Positions 1-6,610 of a stretch of DNA of 13,439 nucleotides are shown here, in pieces (the first letter of the stretch is position 1; each line of letters begins with the position of its first letter). The stretch lies in assembly GCA_023431245.1 (NCBI GenBank), contig JAEYXO010000010.1, forward strand, positions 1 through 13,439, read 5' to 3'. A model generated the notes under the pieces. That model made no database searches, was not told where the DNA came from, and saw nothing but the letters and a program-made list of their open reading frames with translations. The stretch is from Pseudomonadota bacterium (GTDB taxonomy: Bacteria > Pseudomonadota > Gammaproteobacteria > Burkholderiales > SG8-41). The translations under genes were made by a program, and so were the position numbers.

Positions 1-749
1 GCCTGCAGCGCACGCTCCACATGCGGATAGTCCGCATGCAGGTAGGCGAACACCGGAATACCTTCGCCTGCCGGCCACTGCGGTACGGCATGCCCGGTGG
101 ACAGCGCCTGCAGGCCCAGATAGTCGGCGGGGTCACGGGCGCCGTAGGGATCGAGTTCTGGCACCCCCGAGAAAAATTTCACGGCATGGTCAAAAATGCC
201 GTGGATGGCGGAAAGGCGTTCGGCCGCGGGCAGCTGCGAATTGATCGCCTCCAGCACGCGGCGGTCGCTGTCGGCAAGGCGTGCCGGCGGCACCGCGGCC
301 CAGGGCCGCATGTTCGGCGTTGGTGCCACCGCCGGCGGCACGTTGAAGGGGCTGCCGATCACGGCGCGCGCAACGCCGGGGCCGCGCGCGGCCAGCAGCG
401 CCGTCGGCGCATGGTCGGCAATCACCAGGTCGGCGCCGGTGGCACGGATCAGCGAACGCCAGGCCTTGAGCATCGCACCCAGCATCGGCGGCTCGAGGTA
501 ACCGTAACGCATCAGGATTTCGGAGTAATTCAGCGGCGGCTCCTGCAGGCCGCCGTAGGTGTTCAGGCACAGCGGCGCCTGGTGCAGCATGACCGGCAGG
601 TCACCGAGGGCCTGCGCCGCGCCGCTGATTTCGCGGGCCGCCACATGCAGCACATGGCCGCGTTCCAGCAGCCGGGGCACCAGCCCGAGAAAGGGGCCGA
701 GATGGCCAAAGCCGGTGCCCAGTTCCCAGGCCAGCAGTATGCGGCTCAT
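1..749 (-). CDS. GT1/MGT-type glycosyltransferase, second tandem copy (3' end outside the window)
   Basis: Probable nucleotide-sugar-dependent glycosyltransferase of the GT1 (MGT/UDP-glycosyltransferase) fold. The reading frame is open from ATG at 749 to the left edge, giving 249 complete codons, so the C-terminal donor-binding half with the HxGxGT signature is not visible. What is seen is the acceptor-side Rossmann domain: MSRILLAWELGTGFGHL at the start (glycine-rich loop plus His), NYSEILMRYGY near residue 76, ADHAPTALLA near 111 and VPELDPYG near 197. It aligns without gaps to the neighbouring complete copy (82 of the first 150 residues identical by eye). The start is fixed by an ATGA overlap with the stop of that upstream copy (746-749), implying translational coupling. 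Substrate unknown. The family is fairly sure by homology to the complete neighbour. Confidence 0.85.
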   Translation of the reverse strand, partial: MSRILLAWELGTGFGHLGPFLGLVPRLLERGHVLHVAAREISGAAQALGDLPVMLHQAPLCLNTYGGLQEPPLNYSEILMRYGYLEPPMLGAMLKAWRSLIRATGADLVIADHAPTALLAARGPGVARAVIGSPFNVPPAVAPTPNMRPWAAVPPARLADSDRRVLEAINSQLPAAERLSAIHGIFDHAVKFFSGVPELDPYGARDPADYLGLQALSTGHAVPQWPAGEGIPVFAYLHADYPHVERALQ

Positions 750-1945
750 GCCGCGGTTCCCGCCGCCGCGGCTTCAATTCGCTGCACCGCGCGTTCGGTC
801 AGGACGGCGGCCGGCTCGCTGCCGTGCCGTCGTGCCAGTGCGTGTGCGCCCTGCGCAAATGCGGGCTCATCCAGCAGGCGGCGCAGCGCGCCGGTGAAAT
901 CCGGCGCCGCCGTTTCCGGATGCACCGTCAGCCCTGCACCGAGTTTCCCGACATTGCGCGCGAGCAGGTACTGCTCCAGCTGCGCCGGCAACAGCAGCAG
1001 CGGCTTGCCGGCGCGCAAGGTGGCGGTCACCGTTCCCAGGCCGCTGTGGCAGACGACGGCATCACATTCCGCGGCCGTCGCCGGCATGTCGACATGCCCG
1101 GCAGTGAACGACAGGCGCGGACCGCTGTGCTTCGCAAGCAGATCCGGCCGGCCGCCGGACAGGTTGACGACACAGCGCGCGCCGCAGGCGGACAGCGCGG
1201 CGAGGCAGCCGTCAATGTGCGGATAGTCCTGGCGCAGATAGGCAAACAGCCGCGGCCCGTCCCCTTCGGGCCACTCCACCCGCCGGCTGCCGCTGCGTCC
1301 GGCCAGCAGCCCCAGGTAGTTCGCGGCTTCACGGGGCCCGTAGGGGTCAAGTTCGGGAATCCCGACAAACAGCCGGTGGCTGCCCTCGAACAGCTGATGC
1401 ACCGCAGTCAGCGGCGGATGGGCGGACCGGGCTGCATTGATCGTGTCGGTCACGAGCCTGTCGCTGCCGGCAAGGCGCTCCGGCGGCACCGCCAGCCAGT
1501 CGCGCATGTTCGGCGAAGGCGACATCTCGGGGGGCACCGAGAACGCGTTGCCGAAAGTGCAGCGGCGGATGCCGCTCGCGCGCGCGGCCAGCAGCGCCGT
1601 GGGCGCGTGGTCCGCAATCAGCAGTTCGGCCGCCGCCAGCTCGAGCAGGTCCTGCCAGCCGCGCAGCAGCGCAGACAGCATCGCGGCATCGATGTAGCCG
1701 TAACGCATCAGGATTTCCGCGTAGTTCAGCGGGGGATCGGCCAGGCCGCCATAGTTGCGTGAGCAGGCCGGCGCCGGAAGCAGGCGCACCGGCAATCCCT
1801 CGAACACCATCGCCGCGCCGGCAAGGTCACGCACCGCAGCCGTCAGCTCGTGCCCGCGCCGGATCAGCACCTCCGCAATCTGGCGGAAGGCTGAGAGATG
1901 CCCGACCCCGGCCCCCAGCTCCCAGGCAAACAGCATGCGGCTCAT
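746..1945 (-). CDS. GT1/MGT-type glycosyltransferase, first tandem copy
   Basis: Complete 399-residue probable glycosyltransferase of the GT1/MGT fold, expected to move a sugar from a nucleotide diphosphate donor to a small-molecule or lipid acceptor in the cytoplasm. The N-terminal acceptor domain starts with a glycine-rich loop (ELGAGVGHL, residues 9-17). The C-terminal donor domain carries HSGLGT (300-305), the HxGxGT signature of this family, followed by LLLLPAQLEQ (316-325) and GKLGAG (333-338), where family members bind the donor. Neither a signal peptide nor a membrane segment is evident. The ATG at 1945 overlaps the ruvC TGA as ATGA (1942-1945), and its own TGA overlaps the next glycosyltransferase start the same way. 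It is therefore co-transcribed with yebC-ruvC, which is not a normal neighbourhood for such an enzyme. Acceptor and donor cannot be told from sequence. Confidence 0.9.
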   Translation of the reverse strand: MSRMLFAWELGAGVGHLSAFRQIAEVLIRRGHELTAAVRDLAGAAMVFEGLPVRLLPAPACSRNYGGLADPPLNYAEILMRYGYIDAAMLSALLRGWQDLLELAAAELLIADHAPTALLAARASGIRRCTFGNAFSVPPEMSPSPNMRDWLAVPPERLAGSDRLVTDTINAARSAHPPLTAVHQLFEGSHRLFVGIPELDPYGPREAANYLGLLAGRSGSRRVEWPEGDGPRLFAYLRQDYPHIDGCLAALSACGARCVVNLSGGRPDLLAKHSGPRLSFTAGHVDMPATAAECDAVVCHSGLGTVTATLRAGKPLLLLPAQLEQYLLARNVGKLGAGLTVHPETAAPDFTGALRRLLDEPAFAQGAHALARRHGSEPAAVLTERAVQRIEAAAAGTAA

Positions 1946-2472
1946 CGCAGCCGCCCCGCGCGGCGGCGGCGGCCGAGGCCCACGCCGCCGTAACCCTGCC
2001 CGCCGTGGGCGTGGCAGATCGCGCAGGCCAGCGCGTCGGCGGCATCCGGGCTGGGATCACCCGGCAACTGCAGCAGCCGCCTGACCATCGCCTGCACCTG
2101 CTCCTTGCGCGCCTGGCCGGTGCCTACAACCGCCTGCTTGACCTGCAGCGCGGTGTACTCGGCCACCGGCAATCCGCCCGCCACTGCGGCACAGATTGCG
2201 GCGCCGCGGGCCTGGCCCAGCAGCAGCGTGGATTTGGGATTGACGTTGACGAAGACCTGCTCGATCGCCGCGCACTGGGGGTGATAGCCGGCGATGACTT
2301 CCTGCAGGCCTTCGAGCAGGACCTTCAGGCGCTCGGGCAGTTCGCCCTCGCCGCTGCGGATGCAGCCGCTGGCGACATAGGCCAGTTTCTGGCCGCTCTG
2401 TTCGATGATCCCGAAGCCGGTGACGCGCAGTCCGGGGTCGATGCCGAGGATGCGGAGCGTCGCCGCGCTCAA
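1942..2472 (-). CDS. ruvC: Holliday junction endonuclease RuvC
   Basis: RuvC resolves Holliday junctions by paired nicking in homologous recombination and repair, normally with the RuvAB branch-migration motor. The 176-residue product matches the usual length (about 173). It starts TLRILGIDPGLRVTGFG and keeps the four acidic metal ligands of the family: D12, E71 (AAIEQVF), D143 and D146 (SPDAADALA), matching E. coli D7, E66, D138 and D141. The C-terminus is Arg-rich (RRRRAGRLR). The only workable start is TTG at 2472, which overlaps the yebC stop as TTGA (2469-2472); no ATG or GTG lies nearby in frame and no strong Shine-Dalgarno is seen, so translation probably depends on coupling to yebC. 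The gene is followed by glycosyltransferases rather than ruvA. Confidence 0.95.
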   Translation of the reverse strand: MSAATLRILGIDPGLRVTGFGIIEQSGQKLAYVASGCIRSGEGELPERLKVLLEGLQEVIAGYHPQCAAIEQVFVNVNPKSTLLLGQARGAAICAAVAGGLPVAEYTALQVKQAVVGTGQARKEQVQAMVRRLLQLPGDPSPDAADALACAICHAHGGQGYGGVGLGRRRRAGRLR

Positions 2473-3200
2473 GCGGGCTCGTCGAGGACCGCGGTGGTGT
2501 AAACCTCCTGCACGTCGTCGACGGCCTCGAGCGCGTCCAGGAGTTTCTGCATGCGCTGGGCATCGTCGCCGGTCAGCGCGTTTTCGGTGGTCGGCTTCAT
2601 CGTGACTTCCGCCAGCTCCGGTTTGAAGCCGGCCTTCTCCAGCGCCGCGCGCACGGCGGAAAAATCCGCCGGACCGGTGATGACCTCGATGCTGCCGTCG
2701 TCGTGGGTGACGACGTCTTCGGCGCCGGCCTCGATCGCCGCGTCCATCAGCTTGCCTTCGTCGGTGCCGGGCGCGAACAGCATCTGGCCGCAGTGCTTGA
2801 ACAGGAAGGCGACGGAACCGTCGGTGCCGAGGTTGCCGCCATGCTTGGTGAAGGCGTGGCGCACGTCGGCGACGGTGCGGGTGCGGTTGTCGGTCATGCA
2901 GTCGACCATCACCGCGGCGCCGCCGATGCCGTAACCCTCGTAGCGGATTTCCTCGTAATTGACGCCCTCGAGGTCGCCGGTGCCGCGCTTGATCGCGCGC
3001 TCGACGTTGTCCTTGGGCATGTTGTTGTCGTAGGCCTTGTCCATCGCCAGCCGCAGCCGCGGGTTGCTGCCGGGGTCGCCGCCGCCAAGCCGCGCGGCAA
3101 CGGTGATTTCCTTGATCAGGCGCGTGAAAATCTTGCCCCGCTTGGCGTCCTGGCGACCCTTGCGGTGCTGGATGTTCGCCCACTTCGAATGTCCGGCCAT
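2469..3200 (-). CDS. yebC: YebC/TACO1 family protein (transcriptional or translational regulator)
   Basis: A 243-residue member of the YebC/PmpR/TACO1 family. Bacterial members have been described as DNA-binding regulators and, more recently, as factors that relieve ribosome stalling; which applies here is open. The family start MAGHSKWANIQHRKGRQDAKRG is intact, followed by FTRLIKEIT and RAIKRGTG (69-74). The central domain has EIRYEGYGIGGAA (84-96), NRTRTVADVRHAFTKHGG (105-122) and GSVAFLF (129-135). The third domain ends near DDVQEVYTT. ATG at 3200 is the canonical start. It is first in a minus-strand operon with ruvC, as in many bacteria, and diverges from the HerA-like ATPase gene across about 75 bases. 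Confidence 0.96.
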   Translation of the reverse strand: MAGHSKWANIQHRKGRQDAKRGKIFTRLIKEITVAARLGGGDPGSNPRLRLAMDKAYDNNMPKDNVERAIKRGTGDLEGVNYEEIRYEGYGIGGAAVMVDCMTDNRTRTVADVRHAFTKHGGNLGTDGSVAFLFKHCGQMLFAPGTDEGKLMDAAIEAGAEDVVTHDDGSIEVITGPADFSAVRAALEKAGFKPELAEVTMKPTTENALTGDDAQRMQKLLDALEAVDDVQEVYTTAVLDEPA

Positions 3201-3274
3201 GGCGCTTGCTGATCCCTGCTGATAACCCGTTAGAATGGCTGAAATTTTATCATAGCGAATTCCCGGGACCCGCC
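3201..3274. promoter_or_regulatory. Divergent promoter region between yebC and the HerA-like ATPase gene
   Basis: This AT-richer spacer must carry the promoters of both outward-facing genes. On the plus strand TAGAAT (3231-3236) is a good -10 candidate, with TTGCTG at 3206-3211 as a possible but rather distant -35 (19-base spacer). On the minus strand TATGATAAAAT (complement of about 3244-3254) offers a -10 for yebC, without a recognisable -35. The heptamer TGCTGAT occurs twice with a 10-base period (3207-3213 and 3217-3223). Assignment of the hexamers is by eye and weak; that a promoter region exists here is a safe inference from gene orientation. Confidence 0.4.
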
Positions 3275-4783
3275 ATGGCCGCTCCGCTGCTCGTCGCCAA
3301 ATCCGACCACGAACTCCACCTGCTGCCGGGACTCGCCAACCGCCATGGCCTGATCGCCGGCGCCACCGGCACCGGCAAAACGGTCACCCTGCAGCGCATC
3401 GCCGAACAGTTCTCCAAGGCCGGCGTGCCGGTGTTCATGGCTGACGTCAAGGGCGACCTTGCGGGGCTGTCGCAGAAGGGGGAGCCCAAGCCGAAGATCG
3501 AGGAACGCGTCAGGCAGCTGGGCGTGACCGACTTCAGCTATGAAGCCTGCCCGGTGGTGTTCTGGGACGCTTACGGCGACCAGGGCCATCCGGTGCGCAC
3601 AACGATCTCGGAGCTGGGCCCGCTGCTGCTGGCGCGCCTGCTCAACCTGAACGACACCCAGCAGGGCGTGCTGACGCTGGTGTTCAAGATAGCCGATGAC
3701 CACGGCCTGCTGCTGCTCGACCTCAAGGACCTGCGCGCGATGCTGCAGTTCGTGGGCGACAACGCGAAGCAGTTCACCACGCAGTACGGCAACATCTCGG
3801 CGGCGTCGATCGGCGCGATCCAGCGCGGCCTGCTCGGAATCGAACAGCAGGGCGGCGACAGGTTCTTCGCCGAGCCGGCGCTCAACATCCAGGACCTGAT
3901 GCAGACCGACAGCAGGGGGCGCGGGATCATCAACATCCTCGCCGCCGACAAGCTGATGAGTTCGCCGAAACTCTATGCCACTTTCCTGTTGTGGATGCTC
4001 TCCGAGCTGTTCGAGCAGCTGCCCGAGGTCGGCGACCCCGACAAGCCGAAGCTGGTGTTTTTCTTTGACGAGGCGCACCTGCTGTTCAGCGACGCACCGC
4101 AGGCACTGCTTGAAAAAATCGAACAGGTCGTGCGCCTGATCCGCTCCAAGGGCGTCGGTGTCTATTTCGTCACCCAGAACCCGCTGGACATCCCAGACAC
4201 CGTGCTCGGCCAGCTCGGCAACCGCGTGCAGCATGCGCTGCGCGCGTTCACGCCGCGTGACCAGAAGGCGGTCAAGAGCGCGGCAACGACGCTGCGCGCC
4301 AATCCGAAACTCGACGTCGAGGCCGCGATCACCGAGCTCGGCGTCGGCGAGGCTCTGGTGTCGCTGCTCGACGAAAAAGGCCGTCCGAACGTGGTTGAAC
4401 GCGCGCTGGTGCTGCCGCCCGGCAGCCGCCTCGGTGCGGTGACCCCGGAAGAGCGCGCGGCGACCATCAGGGCCTCGCTGCTCGCGGGAGTCTACGACAA
4501 GGTCGAGGACCGCGAATCGGCCTACGAGAAACTGGCGCAGCGCGTGCAGGAACAGGCAGCCGCCGAGCCGGCAAAAGGCGGGGCTGCGCCGGCATCGGGC
4601 GGCGGCATGTTCGGCGCCCTCGGCGAACTGCTCGGCGGCTCCACCGGCCCGCGCGGCGGAAAACGCGAAGGCGTCGTCGAAATGGCGGCCAAGAGCGCCG
4701 CCCGCGCCATCGGCTCCCAGGTCGGCCGCGAAATTTTCCGCGGCGTGCTCGGTTCGATTCTCGGCGGCGGAAAACGCCGCTAG
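3275..4783 (+). CDS. HerA-like helicase/ATPase, DUF853 (YjgR family)
   Basis: A 502-residue P-loop ATPase of the DUF853 (YjgR) family, related to the HerA/FtsK DNA-translocase class. Its cellular role is not established. Residues 1-36 read APLLVAKSD...ANRHGLIAGATGTGKT, with Walker A GATGTGKT at 29-36. Walker B is VFFFDEAH at 261-268, and VTQNPLDIPDTVLGQLGNR (299-317) resembles the sensor region of HerA-type ATPases. The tail (about 430-502) is Gly/Ala-rich, then basic, ending GSILGGGKRR. The frame is open further upstream to 3206, but ATG at 3275 is chosen because it gives the family N-terminus (E. coli YjgR begins MSAPLLIA); the Shine-Dalgarno is weak. No membrane segments. It is followed directly by an EamA transporter with a one-base stop/start overlap, and diverges from yebC-ruvC. 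Confidence 0.92.
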   Translation: MAAPLLVAKSDHELHLLPGLANRHGLIAGATGTGKTVTLQRIAEQFSKAGVPVFMADVKGDLAGLSQKGEPKPKIEERVRQLGVTDFSYEACPVVFWDAYGDQGHPVRTTISELGPLLLARLLNLNDTQQGVLTLVFKIADDHGLLLLDLKDLRAMLQFVGDNAKQFTTQYGNISAASIGAIQRGLLGIEQQGGDRFFAEPALNIQDLMQTDSRGRGIINILAADKLMSSPKLYATFLLWMLSELFEQLPEVGDPDKPKLVFFFDEAHLLFSDAPQALLEKIEQVVRLIRSKGVGVYFVTQNPLDIPDTVLGQLGNRVQHALRAFTPRDQKAVKSAATTLRANPKLDVEAAITELGVGEALVSLLDEKGRPNVVERALVLPPGSRLGAVTPEERAATIRASLLAGVYDKVEDRESAYEKLAQRVQEQAAAEPAKGGAAPASGGGMFGALGELLGGSTGPRGGKREGVVEMAAKSAARAIGSQVGREIFRGVLGSILGGGKRR

Positions 4784-5712
4784 TGTCTGAAGCCGCACTC
4801 GCCCGGCGCAGCGCCCTGATCGGCATCGCCTGCGCCTTGGCCGGCTCGGTGGCGTTTTCGCTGAAGCCGGTGCTGGTCAAGGCGGCCTACCAGTACGGCG
4901 TCGACACCACCGTGCTGCTGACGCTGCGCATGCTGTTCGCCGCGCCGCTGTTCCTGTTGATGGCCTGGTGGGCGGGGCGCCCCGGAGTCGAACTGACCTG
5001 GCGCGAAATGCTCGGCATCACCGCACTGGGATTTCTCGGTTATTACCTCGGCAGTTTTCTGGATCTGGCCGGCCTGCAGTACATCTCGGCCGGTTTCGGA
5101 CGGCTGATTCTCTACCTGTACCCGACGCTGGTGCTGCTGCTGTCGGCGGCCTTCCTGCAGCAGCCGCTGCAGCGCCGGCAGCTGCTGTCTCTGGGCCTGT
5201 CCTATGCCGGCATCGCGCTGGTGTTCAGTGCCGAAGCCCGGCTTGGCGACCGCCTGGATCTCGCCGCGCTGGGAACGCTGCTGGTGTTCTGCAGCGCGGT
5301 GACCTATGCCGTCTATCTCGTTGCCGGCAGCCGGCTCGTGCACAAGTTCGGTTCGATGCGCTTCACGGCCTACGCTTCGCTGATCGCCACCGGCTTCGTG
5401 CTCGCCCACTTCCTCGCGCTGCGCCCGCTCCAGGCGCTGCGGGTCGCGCAGGAGGTCTACGGCATCGTCGCGGTGCTGGCGGTGTTCGCCACGGTGCTGC
5501 CGCTGTGGCTGATGGCAGAGGGACTCCGACGCATCGGCGCCAACCAGCTCTCCCTGGTCGGCTGCATCGGACCGCTGGCAACCATGGTTTTTGCCTGGAC
5601 TTTCCTCGGCGAGACGATCTCGGCGGTGCAGCTCGGCGGCGCCGTGCTGGTGCTCGCCGGCGTGCTGATCATCAGCCTGAAACCGCAGGCTGCGGCAACG
5701 ATCAGGGGTTAG
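4783..5712 (+). CDS. EamA-family (DMT superfamily) transporter
   Basis: A 309-residue inner-membrane protein with two EamA repeats (about residues 11-150 and 160-299) and roughly ten hydrophobic helices, typical of the drug/metabolite transporter superfamily. The first repeat contains SVAFSLKPVLVKAAYQYGVD near 22-41 and the second ends in FLGETISAVQLGGAVLVLAGVLII (274-297), the conserved end of EamA domains. Substrate unknown; family members export amino acids, metabolites or nucleotide sugars. GTG at 4783 is the start; it shares its first base with the TAG stop of the ATPase gene (TAGTG), suggesting translational coupling. Its last 11 bases overlap the 3' end of the convergent ankyrin-repeat gene. 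Confidence 0.92.
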   Translation: MSEAALARRSALIGIACALAGSVAFSLKPVLVKAAYQYGVDTTVLLTLRMLFAAPLFLLMAWWAGRPGVELTWREMLGITALGFLGYYLGSFLDLAGLQYISAGFGRLILYLYPTLVLLLSAAFLQQPLQRRQLLSLGLSYAGIALVFSAEARLGDRLDLAALGTLLVFCSAVTYAVYLVAGSRLVHKFGSMRFTAYASLIATGFVLAHFLALRPLQALRVAQEVYGIVAVLAVFATVLPLWLMAEGLRRIGANQLSLVGCIGPLATMVFAWTFLGETISAVQLGGAVLVLAGVLIISLKPQAAATIRG

Positions 5713-6499
5713 TCGCGACCCGCGCGCTGCGCTCGCAGTGCTGGAGATAAGCCTGCCCGGAGGGCACGCTCTCCGCGCAGGCCAGCAGCGGCTCAATGTG
5801 GCTGTGGCGGTATTTCTGGGCGAATTCCCGGGCGGTATGTCCGCCACGCACACGCACCAGGGGATCGGCACCCGCCTGCAGCAGCAGGCGCACGACGTCG
5901 CGGTGCCCCTGGATCGCCGCCATCATCAGCGGCGTGTTGATGTAGGTCAAGCGTTCACTCGCGTCGGCATCGACCCGCGCACCCTTGCCGATCAGGTAGC
6001 GCAGGGCCTGCTGGCGGTTGTTGTAGGCGGCGTAGGACAGCGGCGTGTAGCTGTGAGGGACATTCTCGAGGCTGGCGCCGGCTTCGACCAGCAGGCGCAC
6101 GGCGGCATCATGGCGCGCGGTGGACTGCTCGCTTTCGCCGTAAAAATAGGCGGCCAGCATCAGCGGGGTTTCATTGACGGGCGTGGCTGCGTTGAGGTCG
6201 GCGCCGGCGGCGATCAGGTAATTGAGCACACCGATCGAACCGTCACGGGCCGCGAGCGCGATCAGCGGCGCGCCGGCGGAATAAGCCGGCGCAGGCAGGC
6301 GGTCATTGATGCCGATGACGCCGCTGTTCACCGCGGCGCGCAGGGACGGCACGTCGTCCTGGGCTATGTGATTGAGTATGGCCTCGGCATCGACGCCGGA
6401 GCGGTAATTCCCGCCGACGCCGGCGCAACCGCTGACAATCAGGACCGCGGCCAGGCCGCCAATGGTGCGCGCCATGCGCGCCAGCAAAGTGTTGATCAT
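5702..6499 (-). CDS. Ankyrin-repeat lipoprotein
   Basis: A predicted 265-residue exported lipoprotein with ankyrin repeats. Residues 1-25 form a signal peptide (positive LLARMARTIGG, then AAVLIVSGC) with lipobox VSGC and lipidated Cys25; Ala follows, so by the +2 rule it is likely sorted to the outer membrane. About four ankyrin repeats follow: APLIALAARDGSIGVLNYLIAAGADLN near 77, TPLMLAAYFYGES near 111, TPLSYAAYNNRQQALRYLIGKGARVD near 152, and TPLMMAAIQGHRDVVRLLLQAGADP near 189. The C-terminus has a Cys pair (241 and 255). A strong Shine-Dalgarno (AGGAGG, complement of 6509-6514) sits 9 bases from this ATG and 6 from an adjacent in-frame GTG at 6502, so the start may be one codon earlier. 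Same strand as ychF and tail-overlapping the EamA gene. Function unknown. Confidence 0.88.
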   Translation of the reverse strand: MINTLLARMARTIGGLAAVLIVSGCAGVGGNYRSGVDAEAILNHIAQDDVPSLRAAVNSGVIGINDRLPAPAYSAGAPLIALAARDGSIGVLNYLIAAGADLNAATPVNETPLMLAAYFYGESEQSTARHDAAVRLLVEAGASLENVPHSYTPLSYAAYNNRQQALRYLIGKGARVDADASERLTYINTPLMMAAIQGHRDVVRLLLQAGADPLVRVRGGHTAREFAQKYRHSHIEPLLACAESVPSGQAYLQHCERSARVATNP

Positions 6500-6508
6500 C
6501 ACCGGTTT

Positions 6509-6514
6509 CCTCCT
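6509..6514 (-). promoter_or_regulatory. Strong ribosome binding site of the ankyrin lipoprotein gene
   Basis: On the minus strand the sequence is AGGAGG within GCGAGGAGGAAACCGGTGATG. It is the strongest Shine-Dalgarno seen in the window. Both GTG 6502 and ATG 6499 lie in acceptable range (6 and 9 bases); ATG is preferred. Confidence 0.75.
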
Positions 6515-6535
6515 CGCCGCTGTGCAATGCGACGC

Positions 6536-6564
6536 AGTATAGACCTTAACGCCCCGGGCCAGAA
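6536..6564 (-). promoter_or_regulatory. Candidate promoter for the ankyrin lipoprotein gene
   Basis: Reading the minus strand, TATACT (complement of 6536-6541) matches the -10 consensus at five of six positions. TTCTGG, 17 bases upstream (complement of 6559-6564), could be a poor -35. That -35 lies in the loop of a GC-rich inverted repeat (arms 6552-6558 and 6566-6572). Judged by eye only. Confidence 0.35.
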
Positions 6565-6610
6565 CCCCGGGGGGTCAGCATTGTGAGACCGGAACCGGCG
6601 CAACCGGTTC
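6552..6610 (-). other. Two GC-rich inverted repeats between ychF and the ankyrin gene
   Basis: CCCCGGG (6552-6558) pairs with CCCGGGG (6566-6572) across a 7-base loop. GAACCGG (6592-6598) pairs with CCGGTTC (6604-6610) across 5 bases; the latter overlaps the ychF stop codon. Neither has the T-run of an intrinsic terminator on either strand. They may stabilise the 3' end of the ychF message or act as a weak attenuator. Confidence 0.45.

Noticed and set aside
2473..3183. In-frame extension of ruvC far into yebC
   Set aside because: The frame is open, but the added sequence is Arg-rich shadow translation of yebC; RuvC family length and N-terminus support TTG 2472.
3230..4798. A 522-codon open frame on the minus strand opposite the HerA-like ATPase gene
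   Set aside because: It mirrors a well-supported gene; GC-rich codon use leaves the antisense frame open. Its translation is Arg/His/Gln/Ala-rich without recognisable domains.
3255..5832. The 13-mer GCGAATTCCCGGG occurs twice (3255-3267 and 5820-5832) and looks like adjacent cloning sites
   Set aside because: About one such 13-base match is expected by chance in a window of this size; the second copy is inside ankyrin coding sequence.
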